From Clostridia bacterium (GTDB taxonomy: Bacteria; Bacillota; Clostridia; Christensenellales; Borkfalkiaceae), in NCBI GenBank assembly GCA_017466825.1, contig JAFTTJ010000009.1:1-64000 (forward strand): DNA of 64,000 nucleotides, written 5' to 3'. The notes beneath the pieces were generated by a model. It was not told where the DNA came from. It made no database searches and saw nothing but the letters and a program-made list of their open reading frames with translations. The position numbers and the translations under genes are program-made. This document shows positions 8,108 to 15,534 of the stretch, piece after piece (the first letter of the stretch is position 1; each line of letters starts with the position of its first letter).

Positions 8108-8824
8108 ATGAGAAAACTACTTATCGCTTTACTTACTTTAATATCTTCTTTTAGCTTTGTTTTTACTGCTTGTAATGATGAAGACATAAAAAGTTCTTCC
8201 ATAAATAATAGCAACAGCCAAAACATAAATAGTTCTACCGATTCTTCGTCGAACAGCAACACGGATAAAACACCTGATAGTTCTACTAATTCATCGTCAA
8301 ACCCAAACGAAGAAATACAACATTTTTCTCTAACCACAAATATCGAGAGTAGTACTATTAAAGGCACAATTATCCAATTTAGTGTACCTTATACTACATA
8401 CAGCTATTCTTTTATAAATTCTTTTAATATTCCCGCAAATTATAAATGGGAGTTACATTATGACAAGTCTTGTTTACCGAATTTAAATATAGTAAGTAAA
8501 ACTGCAGATTTAAATGCAGGAGAAAATGTACTGTATGCATTATTTGTTAATAAAAATAATGCAGATGAAATTTACTTGTATGAAATTCACATCTATAAAC
8601 AGTATAGGTCTGCCGTGGGGACATATAAAGGTGCGTTTGGCGAGACCTTGATTATATATAGCAATGGTACTTTTTTTTATTCTGAATATGAAGTGGAAGG
8701 CAAATGGACACAGTCGGAAGATAATATTACTTACACTTTTTGGGGGAATGTAAAAGAGGAGTATGTATTTGACGATGGAGTAAGTTTTGAGGGTGTATAT
8801 TATGAACTTATTGAAAACAAATAA
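8108..8824 (+). CDS. Lipoprotein with Ser/Asn-rich linker, unknown function
   Basis: The 238-residue product begins with a lipoprotein signal peptide and lipobox (FTAC, Cys22). Residues 29-75 form a low-complexity Ser/Asn linker of the type that spans the cell wall. The rest is beta-rich; the last 60 residues (GTYKGAFGETLIIYSNGTF...YELI) look like a small lipocalin-like beta-barrel of the kind common in clostridial lipoproteins. Base composition is AT-richer than the core genes, fitting accessory DNA. The start has a strong AGGAGG site directly after the terminator of the upstream structured RNA, so its expression may depend on read-through. Function unknown. Confidence 0.8.
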   Translation: MRKLLIALLTLISSFSFVFTACNDEDIKSSSINNSNSQNINSSTDSSSNSNTDKTPDSSTNSSSNPNEEIQHFSLTTNIESSTIKGTIIQFSVPYTTYSYSFINSFNIPANYKWELHYDKSCLPNLNIVSKTADLNAGENVLYALFVNKNNADEIYLYEIHIYKQYRSAVGTYKGAFGETLIIYSNGTFFYSEYEVEGKWTQSEDNITYTFWGNVKEEYVFDDGVSFEGVYYELIENK

Positions 8825-8848
8825 TATTAATAAAAAGGAGTTTTTAAT

Positions 8849-9076
8849 ATGGGCAAGATATTGGATTTCTTTCGAGATATTATAAATAGCGTCGTTGATG
8901 ATAGGTCTTTTAATTATGGACTTTGCAAAGCTGTGGATATTTTATTAGACTTAAAAATTAAATATGAAGAAATAAAAAATTCTTTAATGAAACACTTTAA
9001 TATTCGTTATAGCGAAGCTGAAAAGGTTCTTAGTGAAGCCAAAGAATACCACAAATCGAAAAAAGGTTCGATTTAG
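8849..9076 (+). CDS. Small helical protein, 75 residues
   Basis: An AAGGAG site precedes the ATG, 25 bases after the lipoprotein stop, so the two are probably cotranscribed. The product is highly charged and almost all helical (KILDFFRDIINSVV, YEEIKNSLMKHF), with no membrane segment. I recognise no family. Its last codons and stop lie within the 28-bp direct repeat at 9066-9093, so the integration-like repeat supplies the C terminus. This suggests that the reading frame was reshaped when the cassette formed. Confidence 0.65.
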   Translation: MGKILDFFRDIINSVVDDRSFNYGLCKAVDILLDLKIKYEEIKNSLMKHFNIRYSEAEKVLSEAKEYHKSKKGSI

Positions 9077-9093
9077 GTTGGTTAAGGCTCACC

Positions 9094-9136
9094 AGCAAAA
9101 TCCTAAAGCAAACACAGTTTGCTTTAGGATTTTTGC
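9094..9136 (+). terminator. Terminator after the small helical gene
   Basis: A 14-bp stem, AATCCTAAAGCAAA with TTTGCTTTAGGATT, is followed by a T-rich tract. The rest of 9137-9319 holds only the promoter of the next gene. Confidence 0.85.
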
Positions 9137-9236
9137 TTTTTGACGACTCGTACGGAAATGTGGATGAGTTCGTCGTTTAGAACGACAACAAACATACTCG
9201 CCATGTCCCATAACTTTTTATTCTAATTGTAAATGC

Positions 9237-9265
9237 TTGTAATTTTGCCTTTTCTATGTTATAAT
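9237..9265 (+). promoter_or_regulatory. Promoter of the EEP-family gene
   Basis: TTGTAA at 9237-9242 and TATAAT at 9260-9265 are 17 bp apart, about 55 bases upstream of the start codon. Confidence 0.75.
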
Positions 9266-9319
9266 CGAGAACAGTTTGAATAAATAATTTTTATATTATC
9301 TTAAAAATAGGAGTTCGAT

Positions 9320-10078
9320 ATGAGTATAAAAGTAATCAGTTTTAATATTCGATGTGTAGATGATGAAAATGGTAACAGCATTCAAGAAAGAGCGCCGCGA
9401 CTTTTCAGGATAACGACACCATATGACGCTGACGTAATCGGTTTTCAAGAATATACACCGTTTTGGGAGGATTCTATAAATAGATATTTTTGCGATAAAT
9501 ATGAATTTTTCAATAAATATCGTTCCAATACAGGTTGGATTGAGTCAGCGCCGATACTTTGGAAAAAAGAAAAATTCGATTGCTTAAAGCGCGGTTATTT
9601 TTGGCTTTCCGATACTCCTGAAATTATGTCGGGCGGTTGGGATGATGAACGACATAACCGTATTTGTTTGTACGTTATATTAAAAAATAAAAGTGACGGA
9701 AAGACTTTTGCGGTTATGAATACGCATTTAGGTTTTGGAGAGAAGAATCAGGTAAAAAGCGTGCGCTTAATCCATCAATATATGGAGAAGATTTCCGCTT
9801 ATCCCACCGTTATTATAGGGGATTTTAATATGATGCCTTCTTCGTTGCCTTATGCTGAAATGATTAAAAAAGTGGCGGATGTCAACGAACTTACAATAAA
9901 AGACAGACGCTCGACTTATCACGGATATAGTCAGCAAAACAATTTTGAGGAACATATTGATTACTGTTTCATAAATGGAAAAATCAATCCCATTACTTTT
10001 AAAATCATCGACGAACTTGTTGAAGACAAATTTCCATCCGATCATTATGGTATTTACGCGGACTTGGAAGTTAAATAA
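9320..10078 (+). CDS. Endonuclease/exonuclease/phosphatase (EEP) family hydrolase
   Basis: The 252-residue protein has all EEP active-site blocks in order: SFNIR near residue 7, the metal-binding Glu in GFQEY (about 44), NTHLG (about 135), GDFNMMP (about 170), the IDYCFI block (about 212) and the terminal SDHYG. These residues bind Mg2+ and cut phosphodiester or phosphoester bonds. Members act on DNA, sphingomyelin, nocturnin-like substrates or inositol phosphates, and the substrate cannot be chosen here. There is no signal peptide, so it should act in the cytoplasm. The gene has its own promoter and lies inside a cassette with 28-bp direct repeats, which suggests recent acquisition. Confidence 0.88.
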   Translation: MSIKVISFNIRCVDDENGNSIQERAPRLFRITTPYDADVIGFQEYTPFWEDSINRYFCDKYEFFNKYRSNTGWIESAPILWKKEKFDCLKRGYFWLSDTPEIMSGGWDDERHNRICLYVILKNKSDGKTFAVMNTHLGFGEKNQVKSVRLIHQYMEKISAYPTVIIGDFNMMPSSLPYAEMIKKVADVNELTIKDRRSTYHGYSQQNNFEEHIDYCFINGKINPITFKIIDELVEDKFPSDHYGIYADLEVK

Positions 10079-10103
10079 ATATTCGATTTAGGTTGGTTAA
10101 GGC

Positions 10104-10282
10104 TCACCAAAAAAAGCATTAACCTTTTGGTTGGTGCTTTTATTTTTTATCACCCCTCGTGAATACGAAACATTTTCTAAAATCGACTTATACTTCTTAT
10201 TTCCTTAAAAGAAAATAACTCGACAATCCGCTTTAGCGGTTGCACACCGAGGGTGCCCTTTTAAGGGTTTCGGTGTATTCTC
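10104..10282 (+). repeat. Long direct repeat, copy D
   Basis: This second copy of the roughly 180-bp repeat following tRNA-Glu (first copy 7474-7655) differs at only a few places. It starts at the TCACCA end of the 28-bp repeat rather than at a true tRNA. Its expected continuation (TGTCTTTTT...TACGAG hairpin) is found about 930 bp further on, at 11211, after the XRE module. Confidence 0.85.
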
Positions 10283-10344
10283 ATAATTTTAAAAATATAC
10301 TTTCATTAGCATTAAAAAAGTTGAGGTTATTAGCCTCAACTTTT

Positions 10345-10557
10345 TTAATAATTATCTGTTATTCCTAAAAAATAGTCTGCTGAAACGTTAAATGCAAGCG
10401 CCATACTTTTTAATATATCATACCCCGGCTTTGCCTTTCCTTTTAACCATTCGCTCACCTGACTTTGCTTCACTCCGATCTTTTTTGCAAACTCCACTTG
10501 CATTAAATTATTTTCGATTAAAAAATCTTTTAAAATTTCGCTAAAACTGTTTTCCAT
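10345..10557 (-). CDS. XRE-family transcriptional repressor, 70 residues
   Basis: Almost the whole protein is one Cro/C1-type helix-turn-helix. Helices 2-3 cover residues 19-40 (MQVEFAKKIGVKQSQVSEWL), followed by the family's PGYDILKSMALAFNVSADYFLG tail. It should bind the two perfect dyads in the 93-bp gap to the divergent gene, one over its own start and one between the -35 and -10 of the partner. There is no Shine-Dalgarno site; a TATAAT six bases before the ATG suggests a leaderless transcript. A phage or toxin-antitoxin style regulator is the likely origin. Confidence 0.88.
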   Translation of the reverse strand: MENSFSEILKDFLIENNLMQVEFAKKIGVKQSQVSEWLKGKAKPGYDILKSMALAFNVSADYFLGITDNY

Positions 10558-10566
10558 AATATTATT

Positions 10567-10584
10567 ATATAGAAATTTCTATAT
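10567..10584. promoter_or_regulatory. Operator dyad 1 of the XRE module
   Basis: ATATAGAAATTTCTATAT is a perfect 18-bp palindrome just upstream of the repressor start. Its core ATAGAA...TTCTAT is shared with dyad 2. Confidence 0.8.
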
Positions 10585-10590
10585 TTTTAC

Positions 10591-10619
10591 TTGACATATA
10601 GAATATTCTATGTTACAAT
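10591..10619 (+). promoter_or_regulatory. Promoter with embedded operator dyad 2
   Basis: TTGACA (10591-10596) and TACAAT (10614-10619) are 17 bp apart. The 14-bp perfect palindrome ATAGAATATTCTAT (10598-10611) fills the spacer. Repressor binding there would block RNA polymerase. Confidence 0.85.
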
Positions 10620-10650
10620 TTGTGAAAATTTATTTTAGGAGATTTTATTT

Positions 10651-11100
10651 ATGTCAATTAATAAGTGGTACAAGACGGACGATTTTACTTGTTTACAATG
10701 CGGACTTATTTACGGTACGAACGCAAAAAATATTTATGATGAATGTTGCAAAAATTTGGACTGGGATCAGAGTAACTCAAAGCATTTTGGTCGCCAAAAA
10801 CCATTATATGCGATGTCTTGCGATACAAATGGGAACGATGTGTGGTTTATTTGTTATCCAAATTACGATAAAAATAATTTAAATAACGTTGTTGCAGACA
10901 AGCACGTAGTTAATTTAATTCAAGATAACGGAAATAAAATTATCGAAATTGTTGAAAATCGTATTGGCATGTCACATGTCGCAAACAGAATCACTTTTGT
11001 TAAAACTAAAGACGGATATAAGTTTTTAGGCGTTTATAGAATTGTAAAAAACGGAACTACTAGAGAATACGAAAGAGTAAGTAAGTTTTATCCGTATTAA
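10651..11100 (+). CDS. Uncharacterised 149-residue protein paired with XRE repressor
   Basis: The ATG has a good AGGAG site and a tightly controlled promoter. The product has a Cys-rich N-terminal part (FTCLQCGLIYG, then DECCKN), a middle beta region (DVWFICYPNYD) and a C-terminal strand pair, ITFVKTKDGYKFLGVYRIV then YERVSKFYPY. That last pattern recalls the F-x-G-V-Y core of small modified-base or nucleic-acid-binding domains seen in some restriction proteins, but the match is too weak to name. The divergent repressor with a double operator suggests that the product is harmful or used only on demand. Function unknown. Confidence 0.65.
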   Translation: MSINKWYKTDDFTCLQCGLIYGTNAKNIYDECCKNLDWDQSNSKHFGRQKPLYAMSCDTNGNDVWFICYPNYDKNNLNNVVADKHVVNLIQDNGNKIIEIVENRIGMSHVANRITFVKTKDGYKFLGVYRIVKNGTTREYERVSKFYPY

Positions 11101-11187
11101 TAATTTTTTTGAGTGGGGCTTTGTGTCCTTCCCTTAATTTATATAAGAAAAAGAGCGTAAAAGTTGTTCGTTTTACACATTTATTGC

Positions 11188-11222
11188 AAAAAAAAGACAG
11201 GTTTTTAACCTGTCTTTTTTCT
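11188..11222 (+). terminator. Terminator after the 149-residue gene
   Basis: AAAAGACAGG pairs with CCTGTCTTTT across a TTTTTAA loop and runs into TTTTTT. The same TGTCTTTTTT...CTTTTTGTG sequence continues the tRNA-Glu repeat unit. Confidence 0.8.
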
Positions 11223-11261
11223 TTTTGTGTCATACGAGATTTAGCAAACTCGTAAGTTTTA

Positions 11262-11930
11262 TCATTTTATTGCTTTTACTATTCTTTGAGCGATGCGGGA
11301 CATGCCTAAATCGTTGGGATGTATGGCAACGCCATTATGCCAAAACTGACCTATAGCCATGTTTTCGTCATTTGAGCCAAGATCGTTAAGGGGCACGAAA
11401 GTTGCGTTTAACTCGCCTGCAACCCCACTAATTACATTCTCTAACTCTTGATTATCCCAAAACAAACCCGTGATTATAACCTGTGATTTGGGATTGACGG
11501 TAAAATACTCAACCATCTTTTTAAAGAACGGCGCTACGGGGTATTCGGCAAATTTATCGTGCGCTTGCCACATATTTTCGCCAAGCCTAATCACTACGAT
11601 ATCGGCGCTAAAATCTCTCGCTTCGCTCCACTCGCTAAGCATTTCGGCATTAAAATAATTTACTTCCCAACCACCGCAATTTGCCATGCAGTAGTTGACC
11701 TTGCCAAATCTTTCATCTAAAAGTCCGACCGCAACGTGTACGTAATCTTTTCCTTTTGCGGACGCCGCCATACCCCAATCGTTATCCCAACCGATTTCCT
11801 TGTTAGGCTCGTGACGGGTAATGGAATTACCAATAAACAGAACGTTTACCGCTCCACCCCTAAAAAACCTTTCAATATAATGCTCTTTTTTTACTTGATT
11901 TTCTGCTGAAACGTCGTTCTTTTCAATCAT
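11262..11930 (-). CDS. SGNH/GDSL-type hydrolase
   Basis: The 222-residue enzyme has the family blocks: nucleophile Ser in FIGNSITRH (near residue 30), a Gly in ANCGGWEV, the Asn-like block in LGENMWQ and the C-terminal catalytic pair in IHPNDLG. These enzymes remove acyl or acetyl groups from sugars, lipids or cell-wall polymers. No signal peptide is seen, so a cytoplasmic carbohydrate esterase is most likely. A GTG at 11939 is in frame, but the ATG at 11930 has the better-placed AGGTGG site. A copy of the dispersed 14-mer (11940-11953) directly abuts the ribosome binding site. Confidence 0.85.
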   Translation of the reverse strand: MIEKNDVSAENQVKKEHYIERFFRGGAVNVLFIGNSITRHEPNKEIGWDNDWGMAASAKGKDYVHVAVGLLDERFGKVNYCMANCGGWEVNYFNAEMLSEWSEARDFSADIVVIRLGENMWQAHDKFAEYPVAPFFKKMVEYFTVNPKSQVIITGLFWDNQELENVISGVAGELNATFVPLNDLGSNDENMAIGQFWHNGVAIHPNDLGMSRIAQRIVKAIK

Positions 11931-11939
11931 AATATCCAC

Positions 11940-11953
11940 CTATAAGTCGATTA
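11940..11953 (+). repeat. Dispersed 14-mer CTATAAGTCGATTA, copy 1
   Basis: An exact copy lies directly upstream of the SGNH hydrolase gene. The others are at 15174, 26778, 28473 (reverse), 32530, 36556 (reverse) and 56793. Confidence 0.85.
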
Positions 11954-12006
11954 TTTAAGTTTTTTGCGGAAAAACGCTCTCCGCTATGCAGTTAAAATTT
12001 TAACGC

Positions 12007-12741
12007 TTATAACGTTATATTTTTTATCTTTTTGCCAAGTACGGGGTGAGAAAGAAGGGTTGAAAAACCGTTTTTTTGTAAAAACGAATTCATCGCTCGC
12101 ACCCTTGAGCCGTCGTAATCTTTATATCTATGCCCGTCGAAACCCACGCTAACGCATAGTCCGCTAGCCTTTACGATAGCCTGTTTTTGCTCGTTTGAAA
12201 CAAATTCTTTAACGTATTCGTGCTCGTGGTAGCCGTGAATACTGTCGTAATTGACGTTCATTTCCCAAAAAATACCGCTATTTGCCATTTGGGTAAAAAA
12301 CTCGGCGTAATTCTTGCCGTACATATCGCAATACTCGAAAAGGTCGGTGTGAGCGATTCCGCAAGGGATACCTAAACTCTTGCAAAACTCAATTAAATTT
12401 CCGCCGACTATACTTTGACGACTGGTAATATGCTCAATCAAACAATAGTCAAAATTCGCTATTTCATTTGGGCTTTTTATGTCGAATAAATGGGGAAAAG
12501 TGGCTATTTCGATACCGCAAAGAAGGGTGATTTGCCCTTTGTACGCACTCGCTAAAGCGCGCATTTCGGCAATATATTGCTCTTTTCTTTCGCCTATGCC
12601 GTAATTGTGGTCGTTTACGCCTAACACGTTTACTCCGTTCTCGATTGCTACGTTTATAACGTCGCGCGGGTCGTCCTGACTGCAATTACTGTAATAAGTA
12701 TGAGCGTGTAAATCTATTATAATTCCCTGCTCTTTTGCCAT
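12007..12741 (-). CDS. PHP-domain phosphoesterase
   Basis: The 244-residue protein opens with the PHP metal motif IDLHAHTYYSNCS (residues 9-21). It continues with the GVNVLGVNDHN block, LLCGIEI, a His in CGIAHTDL (about 149) and the C-terminal SVGFDGHR (about 211), which gives the usual set of metal-binding His, Asp and Glu residues. It probably hydrolyses a phosphoester such as histidinol phosphate or a nucleotide; no synthesis pathway lies nearby to fix the substrate. A -10/-35 pair (reverse strand, 12791-12819) precedes it. Confidence 0.85.
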   Translation of the reverse strand: MAKEQGIIIDLHAHTYYSNCSQDDPRDVINVAIENGVNVLGVNDHNYGIGERKEQYIAEMRALASAYKGQITLLCGIEIATFPHLFDIKSPNEIANFDYCLIEHITSRQSIVGGNLIEFCKSLGIPCGIAHTDLFEYCDMYGKNYAEFFTQMANSGIFWEMNVNYDSIHGYHEHEYVKEFVSNEQKQAIVKASGLCVSVGFDGHRYKDYDGSRVRAMNSFLQKNGFSTLLSHPVLGKKIKNITL

Positions 12742-13136
12742 TTTCCACCGTTTTATAATTTGATTTTGCCAAATTGTTTCTTATAGTATAATTATACATT
12801 TTTAGCAATTTTTCGTCAAGTGAAGTAAAAAAAAACTATAACATAAAATTCGATAAATAACATGGCTTGCATATAAATTTAAATGCAAGCCGTCTTTCAT
12901 ATACTAAAGAGAGCCGACGCTATCTAATTTAGTTGCGCTTGCGCAATACTTTGAAACGAGTATAGACTTTTTAGTTGGGTTAGAAAACTAACTCAAGATT
13001 TATTTTTACAATTTTAGCGCACGAAAACGGGCTTTCGGCAAAGTTGCCGAAAGCCCGTTCGTTATTTTATATAAGTTTATTTTTATTGGCTATGTCACAA
13101 CGTATGACTGATTTTATAAAAGGGATTAGATGCAAA
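12742..13136. other. 395-bp gap between PHP gene and pckA
   Basis: No gene is visible. On the reverse strand TTGACG (12814-12819) and TATAAT (12791-12796), 17 bp apart, make a good promoter for the PHP gene. A 9-bp inverted repeat (GGCTTGCAT at 12864, ATGCAAGCC at 12883) and the strong pckA hairpin at 13027 account for most of the rest. Confidence 0.7.
13027..13059 (-). terminator. Hairpin downstream of pckA
   Basis: AACGGGCTTTCGGCA and TGCCGAAAGCCCGTT form a perfect 15-bp stem with a short loop. The T tract is weak on either strand, but its position 78 bases past the pckA stop supports a 3'-end role. Confidence 0.65.
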
Positions 13137-14747
13137 TTAGTCTTCAACTACTGGGCCTGCTTTAACTAAAGCCTTGCCTGCATCGTTGCCTGTATATTTT
13201 ACAAAATTCTTAACGAATCTACCTGCTAAATCCTTAGCCTTGCCTTCCCATACACCTGCATCTGCGTAGGTGTCGCGGGGGTCTAAAATACCGCTGTCTA
13301 CGCCGGGAAGCGCGGTGGGTACTTCAAGGTTGAAATAAGGAATAGTTTTGGTGTCTGCCTTTAAAATAGAGCCGTCTAAAATAGCGTCGATAATACCACG
13401 GGTATCCTTAATCGAAATTCTCTTGCCGGTACCGTTCCAACCGGTGTTTACAAGGTATGCCTTTGCTCCGCTCTTTTCCATCTTTTTAACGAGTTCTTCA
13501 GCGTACTTAGTGGGGTGAAGTTCAAGGAAGGCTTGACCGAAACATGCCGAGAAGGTCGGGGTGGGTTCGGTTATACCGCGTTCAGTACCTGCAAGTTTTG
13601 AAGTAAAGCCCGAAAGGAAATAGTATTGCGCTTGTTCGGGGGTGAGAATTGAAACGGGGGGAAGTACGCCGAATGCGTCTGCCGAAAGGAAGATAACGTT
13701 TTTAGCGTCGGGAGCGGCAGAAACGGGGCGAACGATCTTTTCAATGTGAGTGATAGGATAAGAAACACGGGTGTTTTCAGTAGTAGAGCCGTCGGCAAAA
13801 TCGCATACGCCATCAGCGTTTACGGTTACGTTTTCTAAAAGAGCGTTTCTCTTGATTGCTCTGTAGATATCGGGCTCGCTATCTTTGTCAAGGTTGATAA
13901 CCTTTGCATAGCATCCGCCTTCAAAGTTGAATACGCCGTTATCGTCCCAACCGTGTTCGTCGTCGCCGATTAAAAGACGCTTAGGATCGGTAGAAAGAGT
14001 GGTTTTACCAGTACCCGAAAGACCGAAGAAGAGCGCGGTGTTTTGACCGTCCATATCGGTGTTTGCCGAACAGTGCATTGAAGCCATGCCGTTTAAGGGA
14101 AGGTAGTAGTTCATCATTGAGAACATACCCTTTTTCATTTCGCCACCGTACCAAGTATTTAAAATAACTTGCTCGCGAGAAGTAATATTGAATACTACTG
14201 CGGTTTCGCTGTTAAGACCTAATTCCTTAAAGTTTTCAACCTTAGCCTTTGAAGCGTTGTAGCAAACGAAGTCGGGCTCGAAGTTTTCGAGTTCTTCACT
14301 CGTGGGGTTGATGAACATATTTTTTACGAAGTGGGCTTGCCAAGCAACTTCCATAATGAAACGGATTGCCATACGGCTATCTTTATTAGCGCCACAGAAA
14401 ACGTCCATAACGTATAACTTTTTATCGCAAAGTTCTTTAACGGCAAGGTCCTTTACAGCCTTCCAAGTTTCTTGACTGCAGGGGTGGTTGTCGTTTTTAA
14501 ACTCGTCGGAAGTCCACCAAACGGTGTCCTTTGAGTTGTCGTCCATAACGATAAACTTATCTTTGGGCGAACGACCGGTGTAAATACCCGTCATAACGTT
14601 TACTGCTCCGAGTTCGGTTACTTGACCTTTTTCAAAGCCGGTAAGCGAAGGATCGGTTTCAGCAACGAAGAGTTCTTCATACGAAGGGTTGTGAACGATT
14701 TCAGTCGTGCCAATGATGCCGTACTTGCTTAAATCAATTTTTTTCAT
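13137..14747 (-). CDS. pckA: Phosphoenolpyruvate carboxykinase (ATP)
   Basis: PckA interconverts oxaloacetate + ATP and phosphoenolpyruvate + CO2 + ADP, linking the C4 acids to gluconeogenesis or, in anaerobes, acting in the carboxylating direction. The 536-residue length is standard. Visible landmarks are the RSPKDKFIV substrate block near residue 60, [18 protein letters not shown], the P-loop [11 protein letters not shown] around residue 245, the metal-binding [10 protein letters not shown] and the adenine-binding [12 protein letters not shown]. The start has an AGAGGT site. It is a single-gene unit. Confidence 0.97.
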   Translation of the reverse strand: MKKIDLSKYGIIGTTEIVHNPSYEELFVAETDPSLTGFEKGQVTELGAVNVMTGIYTGRSPKDKFIVMDDNSKDTVWWTSDEFKNDNHPCSQETWKAVKDLAVKELCDKKLYVMDVFCGANKDSRMAIRFIMEVAWQAHFVKNMFINPTSEELENFEPDFVCYNASKAKVENFKELGLNSETAVVFNITSREQVILNTWYGGEMKKGMFSMMNYYLPLNGMASMHCSANTDMDGQNTALFFGLSGTGKTTLSTDPKRLLIGDDEHGWDDNGVFNFEGGCYAKVINLDKDSEPDIYRAIKRNALLENVTVNADGVCDFADGSTTENTRVSYPITHIEKIVRPVSAAPDAKNVIFLSADAFGVLPPVSILTPEQAQYYFLSGFTSKLAGTERGITEPTPTFSACFGQAFLELHPTKYAEELVKKMEKSGAKAYLVNTGWNGTGKRISIKDTRGIIDAILDGSILKADTKTIPYFNLEVPTALPGVDSGILDPRDTYADAGVWEGKAKDLAGRFVKNFVKYTGNDAGKALVKAGPVVED

Positions 14748-14997
14748 TTTGACCTCTTTATGTTTTAAAATTTTTTACTTTTTTATTGGCTTTTTATAAA
14801 AGTATTTGTATAGGAAAAGACAAAAATTTGCCATACTCCCCTACTATGATTTTATTGTACCATATTTTTGATTATATTGCAAGCGAAGATAAAAAATATT
14901 TGCGTCTTTTATTAGTTTTCACTTTATTTTAACAATATAAATATAAGCCTACGTAAAAAGCAAAAATAAAAAGCGGAAAAATTTTTCCGCTTTGTCG

Positions 14998-15447
14998 TTA
15001 ATAATAGTTTTTCATATCTCTTTTTGCCGAGCGATCCAAATCTCGCTCTTTAATGCTCTGCTTTTTATCGTAAGTATGCTTGCCCCTGCAGAGCCCGATT
15101 TCAACCTTTATAAGCGAACCTTTAAAGTAAACTTTTAAGGGTACGAGAGTGAAACCTTTTTGATTTACCTTGCCTATAAGTCGATTAATCTCACTTTTAT
15201 GCAATAAAACACGCCTTTCACGACGGCTGTCTTTAACGTTGTAACTACCCGCTTTATCATAAACCGCTACGTGCATACCCTTTATGAAAAGTTCGCCGTT
15301 TACAATAGAACAATAACTATCTTTTAAGTTGACGTTGCCCGCCCTTATAGACTTAACTTCGCCACCATCCAACGCAATGCCCGCTTCGTAGGAGTCTTCA
15401 ATAAAATATTCAAATTTTGCTTCTCTATTTTCAGTTACTACTTTCAT
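14998..15447 (-). CDS. smpB: SsrA-binding protein SmpB
   Basis: SmpB binds tmRNA and delivers it to stalled ribosomes. The 149-residue protein shows the family core: EAGIALDGGEVKSIR near residue 22, NLKDSYC, the LLHKSEINRLIGKV helix, LVPLKVYFKG, the VEIGLCRGKHTYDKKQ loop and the basic tail RDLDRSAKRDMKNYY. It is the last gene of the pgk-to-smpB block and follows rnr. No tmRNA gene is seen in the 250 bp downstream, where many Firmicutes carry it. The NRLIG codons contain an exact copy of the dispersed 14-mer on the opposite strand. Confidence 0.96.
   Translation of the reverse strand: MKVVTENREAKFEYFIEDSYEAGIALDGGEVKSIRAGNVNLKDSYCSIVNGELFIKGMHVAVYDKAGSYNVKDSRRERRVLLHKSEINRLIGKVNQKGFTLVPLKVYFKGSLIKVEIGLCRGKHTYDKKQSIKERDLDRSAKRDMKNYY
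15174..15187 (+). repeat. Dispersed 14-mer CTATAAGTCGATTA, copy 2
   Basis: An exact copy inside smpB, read as the codons for N-R-L-I-G on the coding strand. Confidence 0.85.
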
Positions 15448-15534
15448 AATAATATTTTACTACCCTTTAATTAAATTTGCAAGCGTTTATATAAAATACG
15501 GTTTTTTAAATGAGTATTTTTTGGCGAAAGCCGT

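Larger units (their letters stand above)
9066..10109 (+). mobile_element. Cassette bounded by perfect 28-bp direct repeats
   Basis: Identical 28-bp sequences beginning TTCGATTTAGG and ending GGCTCACCA lie at 9066-9093 and 10082-10109. Both resemble a tRNA T-loop-to-CCA end. Between them are a terminator, a promoter and the EEP-family gene. The structure looks like an inserted cassette with attL/attR-like ends; no recombinase is encoded inside. Confidence 0.55.

Noticed and set aside
10610..10882. Alternative + strand 90-residue frame
   Set aside because: It overlaps the 149-residue gene in another frame and starts within the promoter; the 149-residue frame has a correctly placed AGGAG site.
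14748..14997. tmRNA gene after smpB
   Set aside because: The gap is too short for a typical tmRNA and lacks the tRNA-Ala-like ends.
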